This document shows positions 34,742 to 44,008 of a stretch of 64,000 nt of DNA, piece after piece. Every line of letters begins with the position of its first letter. Within the stretch, counting starts at the first letter, position 1. The stretch covers positions 62,001-126,000 of the forward strand of contig NZ_BMKR01000002.1 of the NCBI RefSeq assembly GCF_014644435.1, given 5' to 3'. This stretch comes from Paenibacillus albidus. Lineage in GTDB: Bacteria; Bacillota; Bacilli; Paenibacillales; Paenibacillaceae. Position numbers and translations under genes: made by a program. The notes beneath the pieces are model-generated. The model was not told the DNA's origin. It saw only the letters and a program-made list of their open reading frames with translations, and did no database searches.

Positions 34742-35929
34742 CTATATAGTCTTTTTCACCATTTTACGCCGGTCATAGGCAACGTAGATCATCAGTAGAC
34801 TTAGGAGCCCACAAATCATATACATAAAAGAGTAGGAGGTAAAATCAGCGACCGGTCCCATAATCATCCCGCCTAACGAAACGCCCAAATCAGCCATGGC
34901 TATAAATAAGCCGATTAACACATTCCGGTCCGAAGGTGGCAGGACAAAGGATAAATAGGTCGTCAGCGTTGGATACAGCACAGCCTGAGCGATTCCCATT
35001 TGAATGGCGCCTAAATAAAAAAATGTTGCCCCTCCTGTTATGGAAAAGCTTACACAACCCGCTGCCATGGCCAGGAGCAGCATCGTCCCCATCATTAAGG
35101 AAGAACGCCATTTCCCGTCTGACGGTATTTTTTTACTCAGACCCAGACGCGTGAGCACAACAACCGCCGCCTGTATGGCCAGATAAATCCCCGCATTGCC
35201 GTGCTTTAACTGATGAGCATACAATGGGACGAAAGCTGTGACCGCTCCAAACACAATAGAAGCAGTCAACATCAATATACTGCTTTTACACAGAAACGGA
35301 TTCTTGACCAGTTGGGCCAGCGAGTGAAACAGCCTGGTGCTGTGTCCGGCATTGTCCGGAACCGGGTGCTCCTTCCGTTCTTCCATTTTGACACTATAGC
35401 CAAACAGGCAGGTTACGATCGCCACACTTACCATAAGGACGCTAAAGGAATCCATGCCCCCTGTCTGCCACAGACCCAGCGCCAGAACAGGGCCGACGAT
35501 GCCGGGAATATAAGTGAACAAGGAATAGAACGAGATTCCCTGGGAACGCTCCTTCTCCGGCAAGGCGTCAATAATGCCGATCTGCAGGGCCATGGAGAAA
35601 AATGCGGTACAGACCCCTTGTAACATCCGGGCGGCCACATAACCCCATAGCCCGGTAATCGTATACAGGATAAGTGCAAAGCCGTTGATCACCAGGATCA
35701 GACGCAGCACTTTAATCGGCCCTTGCTTGTGTACGATATGGCCTGCCCAGGGCCGGAAAAACATCGTTGTGAACATGTACGCTCCCATCATCAAACCAAT
35801 GGTTGTACTGCTGGCTCCAAGTGATTCCCCCCGCAGCGGGATGATTACATTCAGAATGGCATTGGCGCTAAAGTACAATAAAGCGAGCATATACAAACGC
35901 AAAAAAGGCCAAGACATCGCTAAACCCAC
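34742..35929 (-). CDS. cntE: MFS exporter of the opine metallophore
   Basis: A major facilitator superfamily transporter of 395 residues with 12 predicted membrane helices. It has FRPWAGHIVHKQGP in the first cytoplasmic loop and a conserved ARMLQGVCTAFFSM helix. It is the last gene of the cnt locus, in the same place as the staphylopine exporter CntE, and should secrete the freshly made metallophore. A GTG at 35929 with GGGGGAGAGAAG before it is used as start; an ATG at 35917 is an alternative. No other exporter is present in the locus. Confidence 0.85.
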   Translation of the reverse strand: MGLAMSWPFLRLYMLALLYFSANAILNVIIPLRGESLGASSTTIGLMMGAYMFTTMFFRPWAGHIVHKQGPIKVLRLILVINGFALILYTITGLWGYVAARMLQGVCTAFFSMALQIGIIDALPEKERSQGISFYSLFTYIPGIVGPVLALGLWQTGGMDSFSVLMVSVAIVTCLFGYSVKMEERKEHPVPDNAGHSTRLFHSLAQLVKNPFLCKSSILMLTASIVFGAVTAFVPLYAHQLKHGNAGIYLAIQAAVVVLTRLGLSKKIPSDGKWRSSLMMGTMLLLAMAAGCVSFSITGGATFFYLGAIQMGIAQAVLYPTLTTYLSFVLPPSDRNVLIGLFIAMADLGVSLGGMIMGPVADFTSYSFMYMICGLLSLLMIYVAYDRRKMVKKTI

Positions 35930-35950
35930 AACTTCTCTCCCCCCGCTTGA

Positions 35951-36697
35951 TTAGAACGTAATTAACGAATTCAATAATTTTCGGGCATAAGGTGACTGGA
36001 CGTCTTTGAGCCGCTGTGCCTCAACCGTTTCTTCGATCTGCCCATCCCTGAAAATAATGATCCTGTCACAGATATAGGCTGCTGCCTGCAGATCATGCGT
36101 GATGAAGATATAACTCATGTTGTACAGTTCCTTTAATTCTTTCAACAGCTTCAGCACTTGAATTTGTACCGATACATCCAAGGAGCTCACCGCTTCGTCC
36201 AGCACGATACACTCAGGTTCCGTTGATATTGCTCTTGCAATGCACACCCGTTGAGCCTCTCCCCCCGATAACTCATGTGCATGTTTGCTCATATATGAAG
36301 GATTCAATCCTACCTGATTCAATAAAAGCTCCACTTTGCTCCGGTCTTCTGCCCGGGATTTCCGCTGAGCCGTTATAGGCTCCAGAATAGCCTCTTCCAC
36401 CGTAAAATATGGATTAATAGAAGAGGTATAATCCTGGAACACGGCGCTAAGATGGCCTAATCTAACTGTTCTGTGAAGCACATTTTCCCCGTTCAACCGT
36501 ACCGTGCCCCGATCCGGCTTTTCAATGCCCAACACCAGGCGCCCCAGCGTTGATTTACCGCTTCCGCTTTCTCCGATGATGCCCAGACATTCGCCGCTTC
36601 CGCATTCAAAGCTGATATTTCTTAAGATGTTTTGCCTTTCCTTGGCGAAGAAACCGCCTGTTTTATAGGATTTTACAATCCCCTCGACTTTCAGCAC
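35951..36697 (-). CDS. cntF: ABC transporter ATP-binding protein of the metallophore importer
   Basis: An oligopeptide/nickel-type ATPase of 248 residues. Walker A is [14 protein letters not shown], the signature LSGGEAQRVCIARAI, Walker B CIVLDEAVSSLD and the switch His FITHD. It starts with a GTG at 36697, seven bases after AGGAGG, and overlaps the end of cntD. OppF/NikE-like; it works with CntD on the CntBC permease to drive uptake of metal-opine complexes. Confidence 0.88.
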   Translation of the reverse strand: MLKVEGIVKSYKTGGFFAKERQNILRNISFECGSGECLGIIGESGSGKSTLGRLVLGIEKPDRGTVRLNGENVLHRTVRLGHLSAVFQDYTSSINPYFTVEEAILEPITAQRKSRAEDRSKVELLLNQVGLNPSYMSKHAHELSGGEAQRVCIARAISTEPECIVLDEAVSSLDVSVQIQVLKLLKELKELYNMSYIFITHDLQAAAYICDRIIIFRDGQIEETVEAQRLKDVQSPYARKLLNSLITF

Positions 36698-37506
36698 ATG
36701 TTATCCTCCTGCATCATCATATTGAAATTAGCGCCCAGCTCCCTTCGGGTAGATACCAAATACCGGGTATAGGGATGCTGCGCTTCGGAAAATACGGCTT
36801 GAGTCGTTCCGCTTTCGACAATCTCACCGTGCCGCATAACCAAAACTTCATCGGCTATCTTTTGGACTACCCCCAGGTCGTGCGAAACAAACAGCATGGA
36901 ACAGCCTGTACTCTCCCGCAAGCCCATCAATTGCTCCACCACCTCAAACTGTGAGATGGTATCCAGCGCCGTTGTTGGTTCATCCGCGATAATGATGTCG
37001 GGTGAAAGTACGAGTGCCAGGGCAATCATCAAACGCTGCAGCATTCCACCCGATAGCTGGTAAGGGTATTTATTCAACAGCTCCATAGGATGTTTCAGCA
37101 AAACCCGTTCCATGGCTTTGGTCATTTTCTCTTCAATCTCACTTTTGCTCCAGCCAAAATGTTCACGGAGTGTCTCTTTGCAATGAACGCCCACCACGGA
37201 AGAAGGATCAAAGGCACGCATCCCGTTTTGCAGAATCATGCCAATATTCCGCCCTCTTCGCTTGCGCATTTCTTTGTCCGAGAGTTGATTCAGGTATTCT
37301 CCTTTAAATACAATCTCCCCGGATTGCTGAATCCCGGGTTTATTCAATCTCATCAAGGATCTGCAGGTGACAGATTTCCCGCTTCCGCTCTCCCCTACAA
37401 TCGCGAGGCATTGTCCCGCTTTCAGTTGAAAGCTGCTGTTATGGATAATTACGTTATGGCTTTTTTGATCCCATACCTTTAAATGCCTAACCTCCAGCAT
37501 ATTCAT
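36691..37506 (-). CDS. cntD: ABC transporter ATP-binding protein of the metallophore importer
   Basis: An OppD/NikD-like ATPase of about 271 residues. It has Walker A (GESGSGKSVTCRSL), the signature LSGGMLQRLMIALAL, Walker B (IIIADEPTTALD) and a switch His (FVSHD). The start at 37506 (ATG after GGAG) is preferred; the frame is open further up into cntC. A second ATG at 37500 is possible. It overlaps cntC upstream and cntF downstream, so all are translated from one message. Confidence 0.87.
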   Translation of the reverse strand: MNMLEVRHLKVWDQKSHNVIIHNSSFQLKAGQCLAIVGESGSGKSVTCRSLMRLNKPGIQQSGEIVFKGEYLNQLSDKEMRKRRGRNIGMILQNGMRAFDPSSVVGVHCKETLREHFGWSKSEIEEKMTKAMERVLLKHPMELLNKYPYQLSGGMLQRLMIALALVLSPDIIIADEPTTALDTISQFEVVEQLMGLRESTGCSMLFVSHDLGVVQKIADEVLVMRHGEIVESGTTQAVFSEAQHPYTRYLVSTRRELGANFNMMMQEDNMC

Positions 37507-38374
37507 AAGTTGATTTCTCCACCTCATTTGTCCGAAGCTTTTTTGACGAGGTTCTTAATTGGGGGTCGAGCGCGACCTGAAGTCCATCAGCCAAAAAGTT
37601 AAAAGCCGATACTACAATAACAATCGCCAGACCGGGGGCCAGCATAAGCTCAGGCCGGGTGAACATAACCCCTCTCGCTTCATTCAGCATCATTCCCCAC
37701 TCGGCATTTGGAGCCTGTATACCCAGTCCCAAAAAGGAAAGTCCCGATATTTGCAGAATCATCGAACACATCGAACCGCTGGCAATGACCGCGATGTCGG
37801 ATAAGGTTACGGGTATGATATGTTTGGTTATAATTTTGAAATGGCTGATTCCGCAAGCTTGGGCAAACTTCACATAGTCCATCTCAGAATACTGCATCAC
37901 AGAGGTGCGGATCACCCGGGCAAACCAGGCCCATTTCATGACTACAAAAGCAATCATAATGTTTGTCAGACCCGCACCCAGGATGCCAACAACCGCCAAG
38001 GTCATCACATATCCCGGAAAGGAAAGCATGACATCGCAAAGTCTCATAATCACGGTGTCTGCTTTACCCTTGAAATATCCTGCTATAAAACCGGCAACAC
38101 TTCCAATCCCCACAGATATCCCGAGTGCTACTAATACCCACAACATACTGGGACGAATGCCATAAATCAAACGGGATAATACACTTCTTCCCAAATGATC
38201 ATTGCCCAGCAAGTATTCCCATGAGGGGCCCGCATACCGCAGCTTCATATTCACTTCGTTTGGATCATGTGGCGCAAATACGGGTGCACATATGCCTACC
38301 AGGATGATTGCAACGGCAATAATCAAAGACAGGCTGGCCAGCTTGTCTTTACTTAGATTGTGAACGATTCTCAT
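37487..38374 (-). CDS. cntC: ABC transporter permease of the metallophore importer
   Basis: A DppC/NikC-like permease of 295 residues. The start at 38374 shares a base with the cntB stop (TGATG); the longer frame above it runs through cntB and is not used. It has an N-terminal helix (LSLIIAVAIILVGICAPVF), the conserved LGNDHLGRSVLSRLIYG and five further helices. The cytoplasmic EAA-like loop is YVKFAQACGISHFKIITKHI. It pairs with CntB in the inner membrane. Confidence 0.88.
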   Translation of the reverse strand: MRIVHNLSKDKLASLSLIIAVAIILVGICAPVFAPHDPNEVNMKLRYAGPSWEYLLGNDHLGRSVLSRLIYGIRPSMLWVLVALGISVGIGSVAGFIAGYFKGKADTVIMRLCDVMLSFPGYVMTLAVVGILGAGLTNIMIAFVVMKWAWFARVIRTSVMQYSEMDYVKFAQACGISHFKIITKHIIPVTLSDIAVIASGSMCSMILQISGLSFLGLGIQAPNAEWGMMLNEARGVMFTRPELMLAPGLAIVIVVSAFNFLADGLQVALDPQLRTSSKKLRTNEVEKSTYEYAGG

Positions 38375-39306
38375 CAGAACTCCTTTCTCAATTTGGGGTT
38401 GAGTGCAGCATTGATAATATCTGACACGGTATTGAACAGCACAAAAGCCACAGCCAATATCAGCACATACGCCTGGATAATCGGAAAATCTCTGCTCAAG
38501 ATGGATTTGACACTCAGCCTTCCGAGACCGGGCCACGCAAACACATTCTCAATGACTACGGTGCTGCCGAGTATAATGGGAATCGACATACAGAATATAG
38601 AGACGGCAACCTGCAGCGAATTCCGTAAAATATGGAGCGTGATCTTCTTCTCGCTCAAGCCGCTGGCTCTTCCGTACAGCACATAGTCTTCATTCAATTG
38701 GTTCAGCATGGAGCTTCTGACATTCCGGAAATATATCCCGATGTATCCCACGGATATAACGGTAACCGGGAGAATATAACTGGCATATGACTCCATCCCG
38801 CTTGTAGGCAGCAGATCCAGTTTGACTGAGAAATACCAGATCATAATTGAGGCAAGCCAGTAAGACGGCAAGGCTGTCAGCAGAAAGGACATTCCTCTTA
38901 TCGACTGATCCACCAATGTACCTTCCCGCAGGGCACAGTTAACACCCAATACGATGGACAGGACAATAATAGCCGCAGAGGAGACCAGAGTGAGCTTCAA
39001 GGTATTCAGAAATGCCGGACCTATTAATGACCACACTGATTCCCCGGTAACGTAGGAGTCTCCAAAGTCCAACTGCAGACAGGCCAGCAGCCAATCGGTA
39101 TATTGATTCAAAAATGGTTTGTTCAGCCCCAGTGCTTCCCGTGTCTGTGCAATTAATTCCTCAGTGATTTGCGGAACCTCTTGCGCCCGCAATACCACTT
39201 CTGCCGGGTCCATGGGAGACAGGTTGATTAGGATAAAGGTCAGAAACGAAATGACGAACAACAATGGAATCGAGAGAATTAATTTTTTAACCATGTAGAG
39301 CCCCAT
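38374..39306 (-). CDS. cntB: ABC transporter permease of the metallophore importer
   Basis: A DppB/NikB-like permease of 310 residues with six predicted membrane helices. The typical opening LILSIPLLFVISFLTFIL leads to LSPMDPAEVVL. The cytoplasmic loop LNEDYVLYGRASGLSEKKI and the closing DIINAALNPKLRKEF are family landmarks. GGAG lies five bases before the ATG. It forms the pore with CntC. Confidence 0.88.
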   Translation of the reverse strand: MGLYMVKKLILSIPLLFVISFLTFILINLSPMDPAEVVLRAQEVPQITEELIAQTREALGLNKPFLNQYTDWLLACLQLDFGDSYVTGESVWSLIGPAFLNTLKLTLVSSAAIIVLSIVLGVNCALREGTLVDQSIRGMSFLLTALPSYWLASIMIWYFSVKLDLLPTSGMESYASYILPVTVISVGYIGIYFRNVRSSMLNQLNEDYVLYGRASGLSEKKITLHILRNSLQVAVSIFCMSIPIILGSTVVIENVFAWPGLGRLSVKSILSRDFPIIQAYVLILAVAFVLFNTVSDIINAALNPKLRKEF

Positions 39307-39322
39307 ACAATCTCCTTTTAGA

Positions 39323-40939
39323 TCAAAATTTCATTTGTTCAAACGGCAGCTCATATTGAGTTTGTTTGAATGAAACTCCTTGCAGATTTTTTGGAGCAAT
39401 CACCGTGACACTCCCGTTTGTCAGGGGAATAAACACGGCTTCGTCATGGACAATACGCATGATGTCGGCGTACAGCACCTTTCGTGACTCTTCATCCGTG
39501 GATACCATTACATCGTTAATCTTGCTGTAAAGTTCTTCTTTTTGCGCAATTCCGCTTGTCGTATGTTTATAAGCAGATTCGCTGGTGAAGGCAGTGATGG
39601 TACTCTGCGGATCATAGGCAAGTCCCCAGGTCTGATTGAACAGCAGATCATAATCTCCGGTTGCTCTCCGGTTGGCAATAGAAGCGGATTCTTCACCTAT
39701 AATCTCCAGCTGCATACCAACCTCTTTCACCGCATCCTGAATGAATTCGGCCTGGATTTTCTGGGAAGAGGAATTACTGTCATAATACAATTTCATCGAC
39801 AGCGGTTTGCCTCCCTTGGATCTGATCCCACCGTCATTCCCGGGTTTCCAGCCTGCGCTTTCCAGCAAATCGCCCGCCTTCCCCACATCATAAGCCCGTT
39901 CCTTCAAGCTGACATTCGCATAATTGACATTGGATGAGAACAGGGCAAACGCAGCGGTCTCCGTGCCATCAGAAATTACACTGCTGATCGTTTCCCGGTC
40001 AATGGCATGCCAAAAGGCTTCACGAACTGCGGTCTCACTGGCCGGACTGTCCGCTTTGCTGCTGTTGGCCACGATCATTTTGGTATTCATGGCTGCACTT
40101 CGGACCAGCTGATAATCACCTGAATCCACCAGCTGTCTCATTGCTGCAACATCAATGCTGTCCGCACCGCGATCATCGGTAAACACAAAATTAACTTCTC
40201 CTTTTTGCAAAGCCAATAAAGTGGTTTCCCCTGCAGGCAGCACCTTTGCGGTGATTTGCCGGATGGAAGGTGCTCCGCCCCAATAATCTTCATTTGCTGT
40301 AAAGGTAGCATATTGATCAACCTTATGCTCCGTAAGCTTATACGGACCTGTGCCGTGGTATCCGTTCACGCCATCTTTGGTTCTCCCATCCTTGAAATCT
40401 TTTGGAGACAGGAAGACATAAGGTCTGGTCATGGACAATTCAACCAAAGCCAGGTAATAGGGTTCGGATAAAGTTAATTTGACGGTATATTCATCTACGG
40501 CCTCTACACTTTTAATTTTGGCGGATAACTTGATCCAGCTGTGTTTTTCGGCATTGCTTTGCACGGCGGTTATATTTTGTACCACCGCTTCTGCATTAAA
40601 AGGCTCTCCATCGTGGAATTTCACGCCTTTTCTTAAATGAAAGGTATAAGTCTTTCCATCCCCGGCAATGTCCCAGGATTCGGCAAGCAAAGGTTTGATC
40701 CCGTCTACGGTGTTCTCCACCAGTGATTCATACACCATTCCTTGAGCGGGCATAGACCCTGTGTACAAATGGGGATTCATATCATTGATATCTTTGGCGG
40801 AAGCATAGATGAGTTCAGATTTGACCTCATTTTTGGCTGAACCGGTATCCGTCTGACCAGTCCCAGGGGTTTGACCACAACCCGCCAGAAGCATGATAGA
40901 CAACATAAACACCAATACATTTGCAACTCTTTTATTCAC
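39323..40939 (-). CDS. cntA: Metal-opine substrate-binding lipoprotein
   Basis: A family 5 (NikA/DppA-like) solute-binding protein of about 538 residues. The start is a GTG at 40939, six bases after GGAGGG; an upstream in-frame ATG overlaps cntM and lacks a site. The signal ends in lipobox LLAGCGQ. The mature protein shows the family pattern YTFHLRKGVKFHDGEPF and later YHGTGPYKLTEH. In S. aureus CntA binds staphylopine complexes of Ni, Zn and Co; the same role is expected here. Confidence 0.85.
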   Translation of the reverse strand: MNKRVANVLVFMLSIMLLAGCGQTPGTGQTDTGSAKNEVKSELIYASAKDINDMNPHLYTGSMPAQGMVYESLVENTVDGIKPLLAESWDIAGDGKTYTFHLRKGVKFHDGEPFNAEAVVQNITAVQSNAEKHSWIKLSAKIKSVEAVDEYTVKLTLSEPYYLALVELSMTRPYVFLSPKDFKDGRTKDGVNGYHGTGPYKLTEHKVDQYATFTANEDYWGGAPSIRQITAKVLPAGETTLLALQKGEVNFVFTDDRGADSIDVAAMRQLVDSGDYQLVRSAAMNTKMIVANSSKADSPASETAVREAFWHAIDRETISSVISDGTETAAFALFSSNVNYANVSLKERAYDVGKAGDLLESAGWKPGNDGGIRSKGGKPLSMKLYYDSNSSSQKIQAEFIQDAVKEVGMQLEIIGEESASIANRRATGDYDLLFNQTWGLAYDPQSTITAFTSESAYKHTTSGIAQKEELYSKINDVMVSTDEESRKVLYADIMRIVHDEAVFIPLTNGSVTVIAPKNLQGVSFKQTQYELPFEQMKF

Positions 40940-40967
40940 AATATTCCCTCCTGAATCTATAACTTCA

Positions 40968-42269
40968 TTACACCCGGATTCTTTCAATCTCACTGCATAC
41001 CCTGCTCAAATGTTCCTCAAAACTTTGAACCGTGAACGCATCAGACAATAACTTGCCTTCGTTGAGCCGGGCAACGGCTTTAATTTTGTTCTCATAGGTT
41101 TGAGCAAATTTATCAAGGGTGGGGCAATCCACTTCCAAGTATTTGGCAATGCCCTGGATCATTTTTATGCGGTAATAATCCTCCTTGGGCATCCTGGGAA
41201 TATCCAGGCAGCCTTCATTGTTGATGAACATGGCCCGGATCGGAACCGCTGAAAAGTCAAAATACTTCCCCTCCTGATCCGGCTGTGAAAAAGGGTCAAT
41301 GAGTAGAGAGGTATACCTTATATATAGCAAATACTCCTGGTGAATCCTCTCCAGCTGACTGAAGCTTTCGATGTCCTGCCGTGACAAGCTTTCGGGCCGC
41401 ACCGGATAATTATCATCCGTCATGAATTGAAGCAGGTTCAACCGTTGTATACTTAACTTATCTGTAATATCCATAATTTCATTCCATTGAGCCAGCATAT
41501 CGCGGATTACCTCTTGTGTAATGGGACCCTCGGGGTACAGTTTGTATACATATCTCGGGATGTCCGTCTCTTCAAAAATTGCACTTAATGCGTAATCGTT
41601 CATAAACAATGGCGGATGAACATAAAGCGAAATATTTCTGGTCTCTGCCTCAAAGGGTGATTCCATCACGTTCAGAGCAATACCTGAATGTTTCATAACC
41701 TCGTTTAACCTGTTCAGATGACCGGAAGAGGGATGTGTGGAGCCAAGGCAGATCTTATTTTTGACCCCTGTTGTAATGACATGGTTGGACACCCTGCCGT
41801 GCATCCACCTCGTATCACCGTAATAGGTAGAGAAGCTGATGACTTCTACAGCCGGATTCACACTGCGCATATAATGGCGGACCAGGCTACCCGACCCGAA
41901 AGTCGGAGAAATCAGCACCATACAGTTCACGTTCTGTAGAAGCTTGTCATTGATCTGCTGCAAGACCTCAATATAGGCATCTGTCGTAACCGCAAAAATC
42001 AGAGTATCCCAATTCCCTTCTATCGTTTCATACCCCTGAAAAACCTGATCTATCCTGCACGCTCCTGCCATAACGCGATGCTGCTCATTTTGAATGCTGG
42101 CATGGATCAAGCCCTCATTTTGCTCAAGTGAGCAAAAAAAATCAGCAGAGCGGACCGATTTTCTCCCGGCAATGCCCAGCTGGCACTTCAGATGCTTTTT
42201 GAAGGTTACCGCCAGCTGAACAGACGCAGGACCGGTTCCCAGAAGTAAAATACGTTGGAAATGATTCAT
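40968..42269 (-). CDS. cntM: Opine metallophore dehydrogenase
   Basis: The last biosynthetic enzyme, 433 residues. It condenses the aminobutyryl-histidine intermediate with an alpha-keto acid using NAD(P)H. The N-terminal Rossmann fold has RILLLGTGPASVQLAV and, after strand 2, AGRKSVRS, whose basic residues suggest NADPH. The central segment ISFSTYYGDTRW (Asp152) lies near the position reported to choose pyruvate or 2-oxoglutarate. RBS AGGAGG before ATG. Its family (DUF2338 in older databases) is almost always linked to cntL, as here. The product could be staphylopine- or bacillopaline-like. Confidence 0.88.
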   Translation of the reverse strand: MNHFQRILLLGTGPASVQLAVTFKKHLKCQLGIAGRKSVRSADFFCSLEQNEGLIHASIQNEQHRVMAGACRIDQVFQGYETIEGNWDTLIFAVTTDAYIEVLQQINDKLLQNVNCMVLISPTFGSGSLVRHYMRSVNPAVEVISFSTYYGDTRWMHGRVSNHVITTGVKNKICLGSTHPSSGHLNRLNEVMKHSGIALNVMESPFEAETRNISLYVHPPLFMNDYALSAIFEETDIPRYVYKLYPEGPITQEVIRDMLAQWNEIMDITDKLSIQRLNLLQFMTDDNYPVRPESLSRQDIESFSQLERIHQEYLLYIRYTSLLIDPFSQPDQEGKYFDFSAVPIRAMFINNEGCLDIPRMPKEDYYRIKMIQGIAKYLEVDCPTLDKFAQTYENKIKAVARLNEGKLLSDAFTVQSFEEHLSRVCSEIERIRV

Positions 42270-42298
42270 AAACAGCCTCCTTTGATCTAACCCGTCAG

Positions 42299-43087
42299 CT
42301 ATATTGCTGCTTTCTTGTACAAGGCTATGTCAAACAAATCATGCGGACGCAGAATGTTATCGACCAAACTCCAGGTTCGGGAACCAACCTCCCTCATTGG
42401 ATAATTAAACAGAGACTTGAGTCCGTCGCCATATCTCATGGACACTACAATGTCCTTATTCGTCAAAGGATATAACTGTTCGAGCAGATCATATTTTTGG
42501 GCAACCGTTGAGCTGAAAATGATATGGGTCAAGTCGCGCACAATATCCAGCTCCTCCACCCGTGTCTGTTCCAAGCGGATGTTCAGTCCGGCTCCCAGCT
42601 TCTCCACAACCATCAATCCAAGAGCGATAGCCTCCTCATCAATATCTATACCTACAACCTCAGCTCCGGTTCGCTTCGCAATCAATAATGGGGTCATGGG
42701 GAAGGATCCCGAGCCGATCAATAACAGTTTGGAGTCCGACGTGATTTGGAAGCTGCCGAATTCCTTATCAATACACGCCTCTATATTTCTGAAGTAATCG
42801 GCTGTTTCGATTGCCCCGCTCTGCAGCTTCAAAGCACGATATTTCTCCATAATCGCCACGCACAGGGACGACAGTTTTCTTAATTCAACCACTATCGGAT
42901 TTAGTGCCCGGGAACTTTCCGGTGCCATCCGCTCCCATGCAAGCTTGTTGTCTGCGTTTGTAACAAACTTTGAATAATCATCAATGACCTGCTCAAGCTC
43001 AGAGCAATGGCGTGGGGTCTGATCATATTTCCTTGCGAGTTCAACAAAGGTTGCCAGATAATGACTTAAAGCAACTTGAAAATCCAC
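42299..43087 (-). CDS. cntL: Nicotianamine synthase-like aminobutyryltransferase
   Basis: 262 residues. It transfers an aminobutyrate group from S-adenosylmethionine to histidine, the second step of staphylopine-type synthesis. The SAM-binding Rossmann core is LLIGSGSFPMTPLLI with GAEVVGIDIDEEAI and a later LTHIIFSSTVAQKYD. The N-terminal helical part (about 1-115) is that of bacterial nicotianamine synthase-like proteins. The start is a GTG at 43087 preceded by GGAGGGG. It lies between cntK and cntM. Confidence 0.87.
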   Translation of the reverse strand: MDFQVALSHYLATFVELARKYDQTPRHCSELEQVIDDYSKFVTNADNKLAWERMAPESSRALNPIVVELRKLSSLCVAIMEKYRALKLQSGAIETADYFRNIEACIDKEFGSFQITSDSKLLLIGSGSFPMTPLLIAKRTGAEVVGIDIDEEAIALGLMVVEKLGAGLNIRLEQTRVEELDIVRDLTHIIFSSTVAQKYDLLEQLYPLTNKDIVVSMRYGDGLKSLFNYPMREVGSRTWSLVDNILRPHDLFDIALYKKAAI

Positions 43088-43108
43088 TGCGCTTCCCCTC
43101 CCTCGTTC

Positions 43109-43921
43109 TCAAATAAAAGCTTTGCCCTGCGCCACGATACCGACGGTTCCTTCAATTCTCAGAGCTGCCAGCTTTTCCTGAATACAATGGGCGGCCACAT
43201 GAATCGTTCCGCCAGGCTGCCGGATCGGGGCCTCAAACTCTCCTTTGATTTGCCAGGCTCTATATGCGCCCAAGGAGGCAGTCCCTGAACCACACCCCCG
43301 TTCCCAGATCATGCTGTCCAGATGCGGAACATAAATTAGCGGTACCAGCTCCTCTGTACTGGATTTATATAACAGGACTCCAATCAGCTGGGAACCTAAA
43401 GTCACTCCAAGGAGTTTGGCCAGAAGCTGTGCTTGTTCTCTCACTTTGCGGTCAAAGTGATCCACCTCGATCACGATGTGAATAGAATCTTCATATCTCA
43501 CGATAACAATATCGAGATCGTTGCCTTCGAAGTGGATGGATTTCTGTTCGATCTGCTTCGGCAACGGCATATTGATTTGGCAAAGATAATCATCACCGTC
43601 TGGCTTCACCTGGCACCGCACCAATTGATCTGTTCCCGAGACCTCCAACACCACCTCGGTTGCACCTTTTTCAGCAGCTAGAAAAGCGGCCAGAGCCATA
43701 CAGGCGTTTCCGCAAAACTCGCCTCCGGCCATTCTTAATGCGGCATCGGCGGAATGGTGACCGGCAGGTTCAATAAAGCCGACTTGTTCAGCATATACGT
43801 TGTTATAAGACATAATCTTTGAAGCGATAGGTATGTACTCTTCGGCTGGATGTTTGGTGAATACAAGAATGGTCATATTTTGTGTTGGATTAAATTTTAC
43901 AAAATCGATCTCCTGACTCAT
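43109..43921 (-). CDS. cntK: Histidine racemase, DapF-fold
   Basis: 270 residues of the diaminopimelate-epimerase fold. The two catalytic cysteines are visible: Cys70 in GGEFCGNACMAL and Cys210 in WERGCGSGTASLGAY. In staphylopine synthesis CntK turns L-His into D-His. The gene is first in the operon, right behind a palindromic Zur-like site. ATG 43921 with GGGAG five bases upstream is taken over the GTG at 43924. The presence of cntK means the metallophore should contain D-His, unlike pseudopaline, which has no racemase. Confidence 0.87.
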   Translation of the reverse strand: MSQEIDFVKFNPTQNMTILVFTKHPAEEYIPIASKIMSYNNVYAEQVGFIEPAGHHSADAALRMAGGEFCGNACMALAAFLAAEKGATEVVLEVSGTDQLVRCQVKPDGDDYLCQINMPLPKQIEQKSIHFEGNDLDIVIVRYEDSIHIVIEVDHFDRKVREQAQLLAKLLGVTLGSQLIGVLLYKSSTEELVPLIYVPHLDSMIWERGCGSGTASLGAYRAWQIKGEFEAPIRQPGGTIHVAAHCIQEKLAALRIEGTVGIVAQGKAFI

Positions 43922-43975
43922 CACAACTCCCTCTATCCTATGGATTGGAATGTCGGCTGGGCACTTTTGAAATGA

Positions 43976-43996
43976 TAATAGTAATCATTACTATTA
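43976..43996. promoter_or_regulatory. Zur-box-like operator of the cnt operon
   Basis: A 21-bp perfect palindrome around 43986. Its core TAGTAATCATTACTA is the 7-1-7 form of the Bacillus Fur-family boxes and differs from the Zur consensus TCGTAATNATTACGA only in the second base of each arm. It lies at about +6 to +26 of the predicted cnt transcript, where a zinc-bound repressor would block transcription. The divergent DUF1349 gene starts 149 bases away. Confidence 0.75.
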
Positions 43997-44008
43997 AGGA
44001 ACGAACAA

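Noticed and set aside
35951..40939. Plain nickel or dipeptide transporter (nik/dpp)
   Set aside because: The importer genes alone look like Nik/Dpp, but they are overlapping and contiguous with cntK, cntL, cntM and cntE, so a metallophore importer is the better call.
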